Assembly: GCA_034006985.1 (NCBI GenBank)
Contig: JAVERT010000002.1
Coordinates: 1 to 64,000, forward strand
Direction of reading: 5' to 3'
Length of the DNA stretch: 64,000 nucleotides
From: Gudongella sp034006985
Lineage (GTDB): Bacteria > Bacillota > Clostridia > Tissierellales > Tissierellaceae
In this document: piece after piece, positions 1 through 7,007 of the stretch
How the letters are laid out: every line of letters starts with the position of its first letter
How positions within the stretch are numbered: position 1 is the first letter of the stretch
Translations under genes and position numbers: made by a program
The notes under the pieces: generated by a model
The model's database searches: none
Seen by the model: only the letters and a program-made list of their open reading frames with translations
Told to the model about the DNA's origin: nothing

Positions 1-114
1 TGGTGACGATAGCAAGAGGGAGACACCTGTACCCATACCGAACACAGAAGTTAAGCCTCTTAACGCCGATGGTACTTGGATGGCAACGTCCTGGGAGAGT
101 AGGAAGTCGCCAGT
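1..114 (+). rRNA. rrf: 5S ribosomal RNA (nearly complete, 5' end at window edge)
   Basis: The first 114 bases carry the conserved 5S core: CCGAACACAGAAGTTAAG near 38-55, CGCCGATGGTACTTGG near 64-79 and GAGAGTAGGA near 95-104. The first bases (TGGTGACG) pair with the last (CGCCAG), forming the terminal helix, so only one or two 5' bases may lie outside the window. The usual neighbour, 23S rRNA, would lie upstream of the window. A strong terminator follows directly. Confidence 0.93.
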
Positions 115-128
115 CTATATATACATAC

Positions 129-170
129 AAAGACTCTATTACATTTAATGTAATAGAGTCTTTTTTTTAT
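129..170 (+). terminator. Terminator of the rRNA operon, probably bidirectional
   Basis: A near-perfect hairpin (AAAGACTCTATTACAT paired with ATGTAATAGAGTCTTT) is followed by a run of eight T on the plus strand. The minus-strand gene ending at 177 converges on it, so it may stop both transcripts. Confidence 0.9.
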
Positions 171-176
171 CAATTT

Positions 177-533
177 TTATTTACTACATTTTTTAACAAA
201 TTCTGATTTTAACATCATGCCACCAAATCCATCGATTTTACAATCTATATTGTGGTCACCCTCTGATACTAATTTAATATTACTAGCTTTAGTACCAATC
301 TTAAGAACTGATGAACTTCCTTTCACTTTAAGATCTTTAATAACTGTAACATCATCTCCATCATTTAGTACATTTCCATAGGCATCCTTGAATAACTTTT
401 CAGATTCTGCTTCAGTTTCTCCATTGGCCTCTCCTAGGGTCCATTCATGCCAACATTCAGGGCATATTAATAAATTTCCATCTTCATATGTAAGCTCAGA
501 TTCGCATTTTGGACATTTAGGTAAATTAGACAT
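177..533 (-). CDS. YjdM/PhnA-family zinc-ribbon protein
   Basis: This 118-residue protein starts with a zinc ribbon of two CxxC pairs (CPKCESELTYEDG, then CPECWHEW), followed by the beta-rich C-terminal domain of the YjdM (formerly PhnA) family with the typical LKDAYGNxLxDGDxVTVIKDLKVKG-like stretch. The family is found beside phosphonate genes in E. coli, but no phosphonate enzyme function has been shown for it. I chose the start at 533 because GGAGG lies nine bases upstream; a longer reading from 557 lacks a good site. It stands alone, converging on the 5S terminator, so nothing nearby indicates its role. Confidence 0.85.
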   Translation of the reverse strand: MSNLPKCPKCESELTYEDGNLLICPECWHEWTLGEANGETEAESEKLFKDAYGNVLNDGDDVTVIKDLKVKGSSSVLKIGTKASNIKLVSEGDHNIDCKIDGFGGMMLKSEFVKKCSK

Positions 534-612
534 ATTATAATTCCTCCATTCATTCATATATTTGTTTGGTATGTCAGTATCCTTCCGTATTATATCACAC
601 TTTACAAACTAG

Positions 613-670
613 TTGACATACAGAATGATAACAATATATAATAGTATTAGATAATTAGATAAACGTCTAA
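613..670 (+). promoter_or_regulatory. Promoter and likely operator of the sdpR-like gene
   Basis: TTGACA at 613-618 and TATAAT at 637-642 are separated by 18 bases. Downstream, TTAGATAAACGTCTAA (655-670) is an inverted repeat (TTAGA...TCTAA), suitable as an ArsR-family operator. The repeat lies between promoter and start codon, so autoregulation is an inference. Confidence 0.6.
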
Positions 671-692
671 ATGAATTAAGGGAGGTGTTTCG

Positions 693-953
693 ATGAATAC
701 AGTATTTAAAGCTTTGTCCGATCCAACTAGAAGGAAAATACTAGAGTATTTAAAAGACTCTGACATGACTGCAGGCGAAATAGCAGATAAATTCAATATA
801 AGTAAGCCTTCCATAAGCCATCATTTAAATGCTTTAAAGAATGCCGAGTTAATATCAGGAGAAAAAGATGGTCAGAATATAATATATTCATTAAACACTA
901 CAGTTGTACAGGAAGTAATGAAATGGTTTTTAGACTTTAAGGAGGAAAAATAA
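693..953 (+). CDS. ArsR/SdpR-family transcriptional repressor
   Basis: This 86-residue winged-helix protein opens with the family signature FKALSDPTRRKILEYL and has a recognition helix around ISKPSISHHLNALKNAELI. It lacks the metal-binding ELCVCDL motif of ArsR-type metal sensors, which points to the SdpR branch. SdpR in Bacillus represses the sdpRI operon, and relief depends on the membrane protein SdpI. Here the next gene is indeed an SdpI homologue only two bases away, so a sensor/repressor pair is likely. The start has GGGAGG eight bases upstream. No sdpABC killing-factor genes are seen in the window. Confidence 0.88.
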   Translation: MNTVFKALSDPTRRKILEYLKDSDMTAGEIADKFNISKPSISHHLNALKNAELISGEKDGQNIIYSLNTTVVQEVMKWFLDFKEEK

Positions 954-955
954 AA

Positions 956-1588
956 ATGAAAAAGAATTGGATATTGATAACCTTAATATTAATTTCATTT
1001 GCAGCAACCTTTTTAGTATATCCAGATTTGCCACCTCAAATTCCAAGACATTGGAATCTTCAAGGTGAAGTAGATGCCTATTGGGCTAAAGACTTTATAT
1101 TTTTTACTGCAATTTTACCACTGCTTATATATATTATGATGCTTTTACTACCTAAAATAGATCCTAAAAAGCGTTCATATGATTTGCATAAGAAAGCATA
1201 TAGTATTACAATTCTTGCAATCACATTATTTATGGTAGCAATCCACTGGATTACGGTATATGCATCTTTAGGAAATTCTGTTAATATAAAAATATTTGTA
1301 AACTTAGGTGTTGGAATTCTATTTATTGTATTAGGAAATTATATGGGCCAGATTAGACACAATTATTTTTTCGGTATCAGAAATCCTTGGACACTAGCGA
1401 GTGAAGAGGTTTGGACAAAGACCCATAGAGTTGGAAGATATCCTTTTGTATTGCTTGGAGTAATATTTATGATTTCAGCCTTTTTACCAGGGGAGATATC
1501 TGCTATACTAATAGGAATAGGTTTAGCGATTTTACTGTTTTTTTCAACAGTATACTCATATTTGTTATTTAGAAAGCTAGATAAATAA
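956..1588 (+). CDS. SdpI-family integral membrane protein (immunity/sensor)
   Basis: The 210-residue protein has about six membrane segments. The N-terminal part is DUF1648-like (PPQIPRHWNLQGEVDAYW around residue 27), and the C-terminal part is the SdpI domain with GNYMGQIRHNYFFGIRNPWTLASEEVW-like sequence, which is the family hallmark. In Bacillus subtilis, SdpI gives immunity against the SdpC toxin and sequesters SdpR. The ribosome binding site AAGGAGG lies inside the end of the sdpR-like gene, showing translational coupling. Without the toxin genes it may act as an orphan immunity or envelope-stress protein. Confidence 0.88.
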   Translation: MKKNWILITLILISFAATFLVYPDLPPQIPRHWNLQGEVDAYWAKDFIFFTAILPLLIYIMMLLLPKIDPKKRSYDLHKKAYSITILAITLFMVAIHWITVYASLGNSVNIKIFVNLGVGILFIVLGNYMGQIRHNYFFGIRNPWTLASEEVWTKTHRVGRYPFVLLGVIFMISAFLPGEISAILIGIGLAILLFFSTVYSYLLFRKLDK

Positions 1589-1615
1589 AAATATATATAG
1601 GAGTGTTTATACGAT

Positions 1616-2680
1616 ATGGCGAGAATAGATGAGAGAAATGTTATGTTTTCTAGGATGTCTAGAATAGAAGGGACAAAAGAATATGATGACTATTACAAGG
1701 CACACCCAGAAAACAAGGAATTTGATGATGCCTTAAGGGCTATGCCTGCATTGAACGGGGATAAAACTAAGTTTTATAACCAACTTGATTCTCCAATTGT
1801 AGATGCAACATTTGGATTTTTAGCAGATATTAAAGGGCTAGTAGATGGTGGAGAAAAAGCAGCAGAAAAAGTTCAGGCAACACCAGAAACATTTACGAGG
1901 AAATTAAAAGGCCTAGCAGAATTTTATGGTGCTAAATTGACAGGAGTTGCTGAATTAGATGAGAGCTATTACTACACCTATAGAGGTAGGACAGATCAAG
2001 TTTATGGAGAAAAAGTAGAGGCACATCTCCCATATACATTTGTTTTCGCAGTTGAAATGGATCCTGCATATATAAATACAGCGCCTGTATTATCTCAGAG
2101 TATTGGAGTTGTTAAAGGTTATTTAGATGCAGCAATTGTTGGTATGATGATAACATATTACATTAAGTCCTTAGGATATGAAGCAAGAAATCATATGGAT
2201 GGTAATTATCTTATGGTAATGCCACTTGCAGCTAAAGCAGCAGGACTTGGAGATATTGGAAGGCACGCTTTATTAATAACTCCTGAATTTGGTTCAAGGA
2301 TAAGACTAGGCGCTGTAAGTACAGATATGCCTCTATTAAAAAGCCAACCATCTTTATTGAAAGTCAGAGATTTTTGTGAAGCATGTGGAAGATGTGCAAA
2401 GTTATGTCCTTCAAAAGCAATATCCAAAGAACTTCCAAGGACTATAGATGGTGTTGAAAGATGGCAAACTGCTCAAGAATTATGCTACAAAAAGTGGATG
2501 GAATTTGGAACTGATTGTGGAATTTGTATAGCATCATGCCCATTTAGTCTTCCTATGGAAAAAAGTGATATAGAAAAATATTATAAAGATCCTGGGTACG
2601 TAAATGAAATATTAAAAAAATATAATATTACAGATTTTAGGCAAAAGATGGATGAAGATAAGTTAAAGTGGCTGAAATAG
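1616..2680 (+). CDS. Soluble reductive-dehalogenase-like Fe-S protein
   Basis: This 354-residue protein resembles the C-terminal two thirds of corrinoid reductive dehalogenases and the QueG family. Two clustered ferredoxin motifs are visible: CEACGRCAKLCP near residue 253, and CGICIASCPF near residue 301 with an extra upstream Cys (ELCYKKW). The preceding segment (GLGDIGRHALLITPEFGSRIRLG) matches the dehalogenase region before the clusters. There is no Tat leader and no RdhB-type membrane anchor next door, so it should be cytoplasmic and is unlikely to be a classical respiratory dehalogenase. Substrate is unknown; corrinoid binding is inferred from homology only. Confidence 0.75.
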   Translation: MARIDERNVMFSRMSRIEGTKEYDDYYKAHPENKEFDDALRAMPALNGDKTKFYNQLDSPIVDATFGFLADIKGLVDGGEKAAEKVQATPETFTRKLKGLAEFYGAKLTGVAELDESYYYTYRGRTDQVYGEKVEAHLPYTFVFAVEMDPAYINTAPVLSQSIGVVKGYLDAAIVGMMITYYIKSLGYEARNHMDGNYLMVMPLAAKAAGLGDIGRHALLITPEFGSRIRLGAVSTDMPLLKSQPSLLKVRDFCEACGRCAKLCPSKAISKELPRTIDGVERWQTAQELCYKKWMEFGTDCGICIASCPFSLPMEKSDIEKYYKDPGYVNEILKKYNITDFRQKMDEDKLKWLK

Positions 2681-2725
2681 GGAATTAATATAAAAACTAT
2701 ATCAAATATTAGCTAAAAAAAAGAT

Positions 2726-2753
2726 TTGTATAAGATGTTATTAAATGTTATAC
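2726..2753 (+). promoter_or_regulatory. Promoter of the uracil permease gene
   Basis: TTGTAT (2726-2731) and TTATAC (2748-2753) are spaced by 16 bases upstream of the PyrR-type loop. It is a fair match to the housekeeping consensus. Confidence 0.5.
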
Positions 2754-2777
2754 TCTTAAAGAAGGAAAATACTTTAA

Positions 2778-2806
2778 ATCAGTCCTGAGAGACTGGAAAG
2801 GGGAGA
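2778..2806 (+). promoter_or_regulatory. PyrR-type RNA binding loop overlapping the ribosome binding site
   Basis: The leader contains ATCAGTCCTGAGAGACTGG, with stem CAGTC (2780-2784) pairing with GACTG (2791-2795) around CTGAGA. This fits the conserved AGUCC-N-GAGAG loop bound by PyrR in Gram-positive pyr leaders. The Shine-Dalgarno AAAGGGGAG begins directly after the stem and no terminator hairpin separates it from the ATG at 2812. PyrR plus UMP would therefore be expected to block translation rather than trigger attenuation. The motif match is seen directly; the mechanism is inferred. Confidence 0.75.
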
Positions 2807-2811
2807 ATTAT

Positions 2812-4071
2812 ATGACTGAAAACGCAATAAGCAGTCCAGTAAGCGTAAGTTCACCAGTTTTACAAAATGCAAAAAAATCAGTTTTAGCATTACAACATCT
2901 TATAGCAATGTTTGGGGCAACAGTTTTAGTTCCAATAATAACTGGTCTTAATCCATCAGTTGCACTTCTATCAGCAGGAGTTGGTACACTAATATTCCAC
3001 GCATGTACAAAGGGAAAAGTACCTGTATTTCTTGGCTCATCATTCGCTTTTATACCAGTAATACTAACAGTTAAAGGATTATTCAATGGAGATCTGGCCT
3101 ATGCCCAAGGGGGTATATTAGTAGCCGGATTAATTTATGTCCTTTTATCCTTTTTAGTTAAAACAATTGGAATGGACAGAATACAAAAAGTCTTAGCACC
3201 GCAAGTAATAGGACCTATGATAATAGTAATAGGACTAAACTTAATTCCAACTGCATACGGAATGGCATCAGGGAATTTACTAATAGCTGGGATAACACTT
3301 GGAGTAGCATTAGGTATAAACTTTTTAACAAAAGGTTTTGTAAAACAACTTTCAATTTTACTAGCAGTTATTACAGGATACTTTGTAGCAATGAGTTTTG
3401 GAATGGTAGATACAAGTATTGTAGCAAATGCATCATTAGTTTCCATTCCAGCATTTACACTACCTAAGTTTGATATAGGAGCAATAGCAATAATAGCACC
3501 AGTAGTACTAGCAGTATTTATGGAGCATCTTGGCGATATTACAACAAATGGTCAAGTAGTAGGCAAAAACTTCTTGGAAGATCCAGGAATAAACAGAACT
3601 CTTTTAGGAGACGGACTTGCAACAGTGTTTGCTTCATTAATAGGTGGACCAGCAAATACAACTTATGGTGAAAACACAGGAGTATTAGCAATAACTAAAA
3701 ACTATGACCCATCAATATTAAGATTAGCAGCTGTGTTTGCAATAGTTCTAGCATTTGTTTCTAAAATAGGAGCAGTACTTAGTAGTATTCCAGTTCCAGT
3801 AATGGGTGGAATAAGTTTAATGCTATTTTCTATGATTGCCCTAATAGGTGTTAAAACAATCAAGACTAATAATGTAGCTTTTAACTGGAAAAACATAGTA
3901 GTTATGGGAACAATCCTAGTATTAGGATTATTTAGTACTCAACTTAGTGGAGTTCTTGGATTTACAGTAGGAATCCCAATAAATGAAACAGTTAGTATAA
4001 CAGGCTTAAGTTTTGCAGCACTAGCAGGAATCGTAGTAAATGCAGTATTAAATAATAAAAAAGCAGCATAA
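2812..4071 (+). CDS. uraA: Uracil permease (NCS2 nucleobase:cation symporter)
   Basis: The 419-residue protein has the NCS2 fold with about 14 membrane segments. LQHLIAMFGATVLVP in the first helix is a typical UraA start. The substrate-site motifs are present: FMEHLGDI near residue 240 (the Glu and His that contact uracil in UraA) and GGPANTTYGENTG near 283. These favour uracil over xanthine or guanine. It imports uracil with protons across the cytoplasmic membrane. A PyrR-type loop overlies its ribosome binding site, which fits pyrimidine-controlled salvage. It is followed by a terminator, so it is monocistronic. Confidence 0.93.
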   Translation: MTENAISSPVSVSSPVLQNAKKSVLALQHLIAMFGATVLVPIITGLNPSVALLSAGVGTLIFHACTKGKVPVFLGSSFAFIPVILTVKGLFNGDLAYAQGGILVAGLIYVLLSFLVKTIGMDRIQKVLAPQVIGPMIIVIGLNLIPTAYGMASGNLLIAGITLGVALGINFLTKGFVKQLSILLAVITGYFVAMSFGMVDTSIVANASLVSIPAFTLPKFDIGAIAIIAPVVLAVFMEHLGDITTNGQVVGKNFLEDPGINRTLLGDGLATVFASLIGGPANTTYGENTGVLAITKNYDPSILRLAAVFAIVLAFVSKIGAVLSSIPVPVMGGISLMLFSMIALIGVKTIKTNNVAFNWKNIVVMGTILVLGLFSTQLSGVLGFTVGIPINETVSITGLSFAALAGIVVNAVLNNKKAA

Positions 4072-4091
4072 TTAAATACAAACTAGATATA

Positions 4092-4127
4092 AAGACTATG
4101 GTATAATATATATCGTAGTCTTATTTT
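4092..4127 (+). terminator. Terminator after the uracil permease gene
   Basis: A nine-base-pair stem (AAGACTATG with CGTAGTCTT, one G-T pair) is followed by TATTTTAATTT. Confidence 0.8.
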
Positions 4128-4165
4128 AATTTCAAATGTGAAACAAAGATTGATGGAGGATAGAG

Positions 4166-5398
4166 ATGTCAAATAGAATTATTATAGTAGGTGGTGGTGC
4201 ATCTGGTATGATGGCTGCGATAATTGCTAGAAGAAAAGGTTCAGAGGTCACCATCCTAGAGAGAAATGACAGAGTAGGTAAAAAACTTTTAGCAACAGGA
4301 AATGGTAGATGCAATTATACAAACGAAAATATAAATTTAAACTTTTTTCATGGTGAAGATAAAGAATTTATCAGATCTGTTTTAGATAGATTTACCAATA
4401 CAGAGGTAATTGAGTTTTTTGAAAGTCTTGGAATAGTACCTGCAGTAGAAGATAATGGCAAAGTATTTCCTCTTTCATTTCAAAGTTCAAGTATGCTAGA
4501 TGTTTTAAGGTATGAAATGCAAAGATTGAATATAAAGTTAGAAACAGAAAGCTATGTTGTGAAAATAACGAAAGACAAAAGCTTTAATCTTTATACAAAA
4601 GATGGAAGAAACTTTAAAGCTGATAAAATTATTATTGCAACCGGTGGAATGGCAATGCCAGTAAGCGGTTCTGATGGAAATGGGTATTCAATAGCTCAGA
4701 CTTTTATGCATGTTAAAAACGAGCCTACGCCAGCACTTGTCCAGCTAAAGCTAATAGGGGATAAGTGGAAGCAGATAAATGGAGTAAAGTTTATTGGAAA
4801 AGCAAGTTTAATAATCAATGATAAATATATAGCAGATGATATTGGAGATATTTTATTTACTGATTATGGAGTATCGGGACCTCCAATTTTGCAGCTTAGT
4901 AGAGAGGCAATTAAAGCTAAAAAAGAAGGAAAAAGTGTTAAAATAGGTATATCTATTTTACACAATAAAACAAAAAAAGAGGTATTTGAATATCTAAAAG
5001 AAAGATTTCAAAAGATGCCAGAAAAAACATTAGAAGAATCTTTAATAGGCATGATAAACAAAAGGCTGATTCTTCCAATAATAAAAGAATTAGGTATGGA
5101 TAAGGATAAGCACTCATATGATATTAACGAAGTAGAAGTTAGTTCATTGGCAGAAATACTTGTCAATTGGGAATTTGAATTATCAGGTGATAAAGGTTGG
5201 GGTCATGCCCAAACCACTGCGGGGGGAATATCATTAGAAAAAATTAACCCGGATACAATGGAATCAAAAATAGTAGAAGGATTATTTTTATGTGGGGAAT
5301 TACTTGATGTAGATGGAGATTGCGGAGGATATAATCTGCAATGGGCTTGGTCTAGCGGCTACATAGCTGGAAGCAATGCAGGATATTTTGATAAATAA
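4166..5398 (+). CDS. BaiN/HI0933-family flavoprotein oxidoreductase
   Basis: This 410-residue protein begins with the FAD dinucleotide-binding motif GGGASGMMAAI, followed by the family signature GKKLLATGNGRCNYTN near residue 41. The C-terminus has the conserved GGYNLQWAWSSGYIAG FAD-contact segment. Members include BaiN of bile-acid degraders and many uncharacterised anaerobe flavoproteins. Length is standard. It is preceded by GGAGG at a good distance and followed after 13 bases by the SAF-domain oxidoreductase gene, suggesting cotranscription. The substrate is not evident from the sequence. Confidence 0.88.
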   Translation: MSNRIIIVGGGASGMMAAIIARRKGSEVTILERNDRVGKKLLATGNGRCNYTNENINLNFFHGEDKEFIRSVLDRFTNTEVIEFFESLGIVPAVEDNGKVFPLSFQSSSMLDVLRYEMQRLNIKLETESYVVKITKDKSFNLYTKDGRNFKADKIIIATGGMAMPVSGSDGNGYSIAQTFMHVKNEPTPALVQLKLIGDKWKQINGVKFIGKASLIINDKYIADDIGDILFTDYGVSGPPILQLSREAIKAKKEGKSVKIGISILHNKTKKEVFEYLKERFQKMPEKTLEESLIGMINKRLILPIIKELGMDKDKHSYDINEVEVSSLAEILVNWEFELSGDKGWGHAQTTAGGISLEKINPDTMESKIVEGLFLCGELLDVDGDCGGYNLQWAWSSGYIAGSNAGYFDK

Positions 5399-5411
5399 TT
5401 AGGAGGAAAAC

Positions 5412-6698
5412 ATGTATCAGTTAAGGATGAAATTAGAAGAGTTAGATAAGAATGGGGAACATATAAAGGTTGCACTAGTAGGTGCAGGTTTAATGGGAAA
5501 AGGTTTGGTAAGTCAGATTAGAAGAGTAAAAGGTATGTTGCCATCAGTAGTTGTAAGCAACAATATAAAGGACTGTGTAACTGCCTTTCATATGGCAGGG
5601 ATTGATGATAATAATATTACTATTGCAAATACACTTTCTGAAGTGAATTTAGCAATGGAGATGGGAAATTTTGTAGCAACCACAAATTGGGAAATAGCAG
5701 TAAAAGCAAATCTTGTAGATGTAGTAGTTGATGCAACCGGAGTACCAAATACAGGAGCAAAGATAGCAAAGATGTCCATTCAGAATAAAAAACATATCGT
5801 TATGTTAAATGTGGAATCTGATATAGTGGTTGGTCCATATTTAAACAAAATGGCTAAAGAGGCAGGAGTAGTATATACGGGTTCAGCTGGTGACGAACCA
5901 GGTGCCGTAATGGAATTATATGATTTTGCAATTGCTTCGGGATTTAGGGTTTTAGCTTTAGGAAAAGGCAAGAACAATCCGCTCGATTACAATATTGTAC
6001 CAAGCGCAGTTGCTGAGCAGGCAAAAAAATCAGGACTTAAGCCACTTAGACTTGCTTCCTTTATTGATGGAACTAATACCATGGTTGAAATGGCAGCAAT
6101 GGCAAATGCAACAGGTTTTACTCCAGATGTAAGAGGCGGACATGGTCCAACTACGACTGTTGACTTATTAGCAAAAGCATATAGCTTAAAAAAAGATGGT
6201 GGAATCTTAAATAAATATGGAATAGTTGACTATGCACATGGAGTGGCACCAGGAGTTTTTGCTATTGTTACAACTGATTTGCCACAAGTTCACCATGAAA
6301 TGCAGTTTTTAAAAATGGGAGAAGGGCCAAATTACGCCTTGTTTAGACCATATCATTTAACAAGTCTTGAAACTCCAATATCAATCGCAAAGGCATTTAT
6401 ATTTAATGAACCTTCAATTGTTCCAATGTATGATAAGCCAGTAGCTGAGGTAATAACTAGAGCAAAAAGAAGTCTAAAAGTAGGGGAGTCTCTAGATGGA
6501 ATAGGAGAGACTACAATATTTGGAAGTATTGAAGAATATAATATTGCAAAAGAACAAAATTTAGTTCCAATAGGGTTAATTAATAAAAAAGCAAAAGTTA
6601 TAAAAGATATAGCTAAGGGAGAATATATTACCCATGATATGTTAGAACTTGATAAATCAACAGAGATTTACAAAATGAGATTATTGCAAGATGAATAA
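5412..6698 (+). CDS. Homoserine-dehydrogenase-like NAD(P) oxidoreductase with C-terminal SAF domain
   Basis: The 428-residue protein has a Rossmann start, VALVGAGLMGKGLVSQI, near residue 20, a catalytic-type domain containing DATGVPNTG and GDEPGAVMELYDFA, and a C-terminal SAF domain with AKVIKDIAKGEYITHDML. Relatives in clostridia are often misnamed FlgA-like because of the SAF domain. The arrangement indicates an NAD(P)-dependent dehydrogenase or lyase acting on a small sugar- or amino-acid-like compound, but the substrate is unknown. It sits 13 bases after the BaiN-like gene and has a perfect AGGAGG site. No flagellar genes are near. Confidence 0.8.
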   Translation: MYQLRMKLEELDKNGEHIKVALVGAGLMGKGLVSQIRRVKGMLPSVVVSNNIKDCVTAFHMAGIDDNNITIANTLSEVNLAMEMGNFVATTNWEIAVKANLVDVVVDATGVPNTGAKIAKMSIQNKKHIVMLNVESDIVVGPYLNKMAKEAGVVYTGSAGDEPGAVMELYDFAIASGFRVLALGKGKNNPLDYNIVPSAVAEQAKKSGLKPLRLASFIDGTNTMVEMAAMANATGFTPDVRGGHGPTTTVDLLAKAYSLKKDGGILNKYGIVDYAHGVAPGVFAIVTTDLPQVHHEMQFLKMGEGPNYALFRPYHLTSLETPISIAKAFIFNEPSIVPMYDKPVAEVITRAKRSLKVGESLDGIGETTIFGSIEEYNIAKEQNLVPIGLINKKAKVIKDIAKGEYITHDMLELDKSTEIYKMRLLQDE

Positions 6699-6759
6699 TA
6701 ACTTGACAATAAAGTCCATTTTAGATATATTAATAAACAAGTGTATAAATAAAAACATT

Positions 6760-6981
6760 GAATAGGACAGTATTTAAGCCTAAATCCATTCCAAGAGAGA
6801 TAATCGAAAAGATGAGAGATTATTAATGGGAGCTTGAAGAATATCGCCTAGGAGTTTAGCATCTGAAATGGATTAAGATGCTACGTGAAGACGTTATACT
6901 TAGAATGAGTGACAGGGAAACCTGTAATTTGGGTGGTACCGCGGAATTTTCGTCCCTAAGTCTTTGACTTAGGGACTTTTT
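6760..6981 (+). promoter_or_regulatory. T-box leader (isoleucine type) controlling ileS
   Basis: The leader contains the hallmark T-box sequence GGGTGGTACCGCG at 6931-6943 and the AGAGAG element near 6794. Stem I is closed by AATCCATT (6783-6790) and AATGGATT (6867-6874). On its 3' side, GAAGAATATCGCC carries a plausible ATC isoleucine specifier at 6843-6845. The transcription terminator GTCCCTAAGTC-TTT-GACTTAGGGAC followed by T residues spans 6952-6981. Uncharged tRNA-Ile is expected to pair with specifier and T-box and so allow readthrough into ileS. The exact specifier is inferred from position. Confidence 0.93.
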
Positions 6982-7007
6982 ATTTTTGAAAAGAGGAGAG
7001 ATGATCA

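Noticed and set aside
3..206. 67-codon open frame at the left edge
   Set aside because: It lies on the 5S rRNA and its terminator and has no ribosome binding site.
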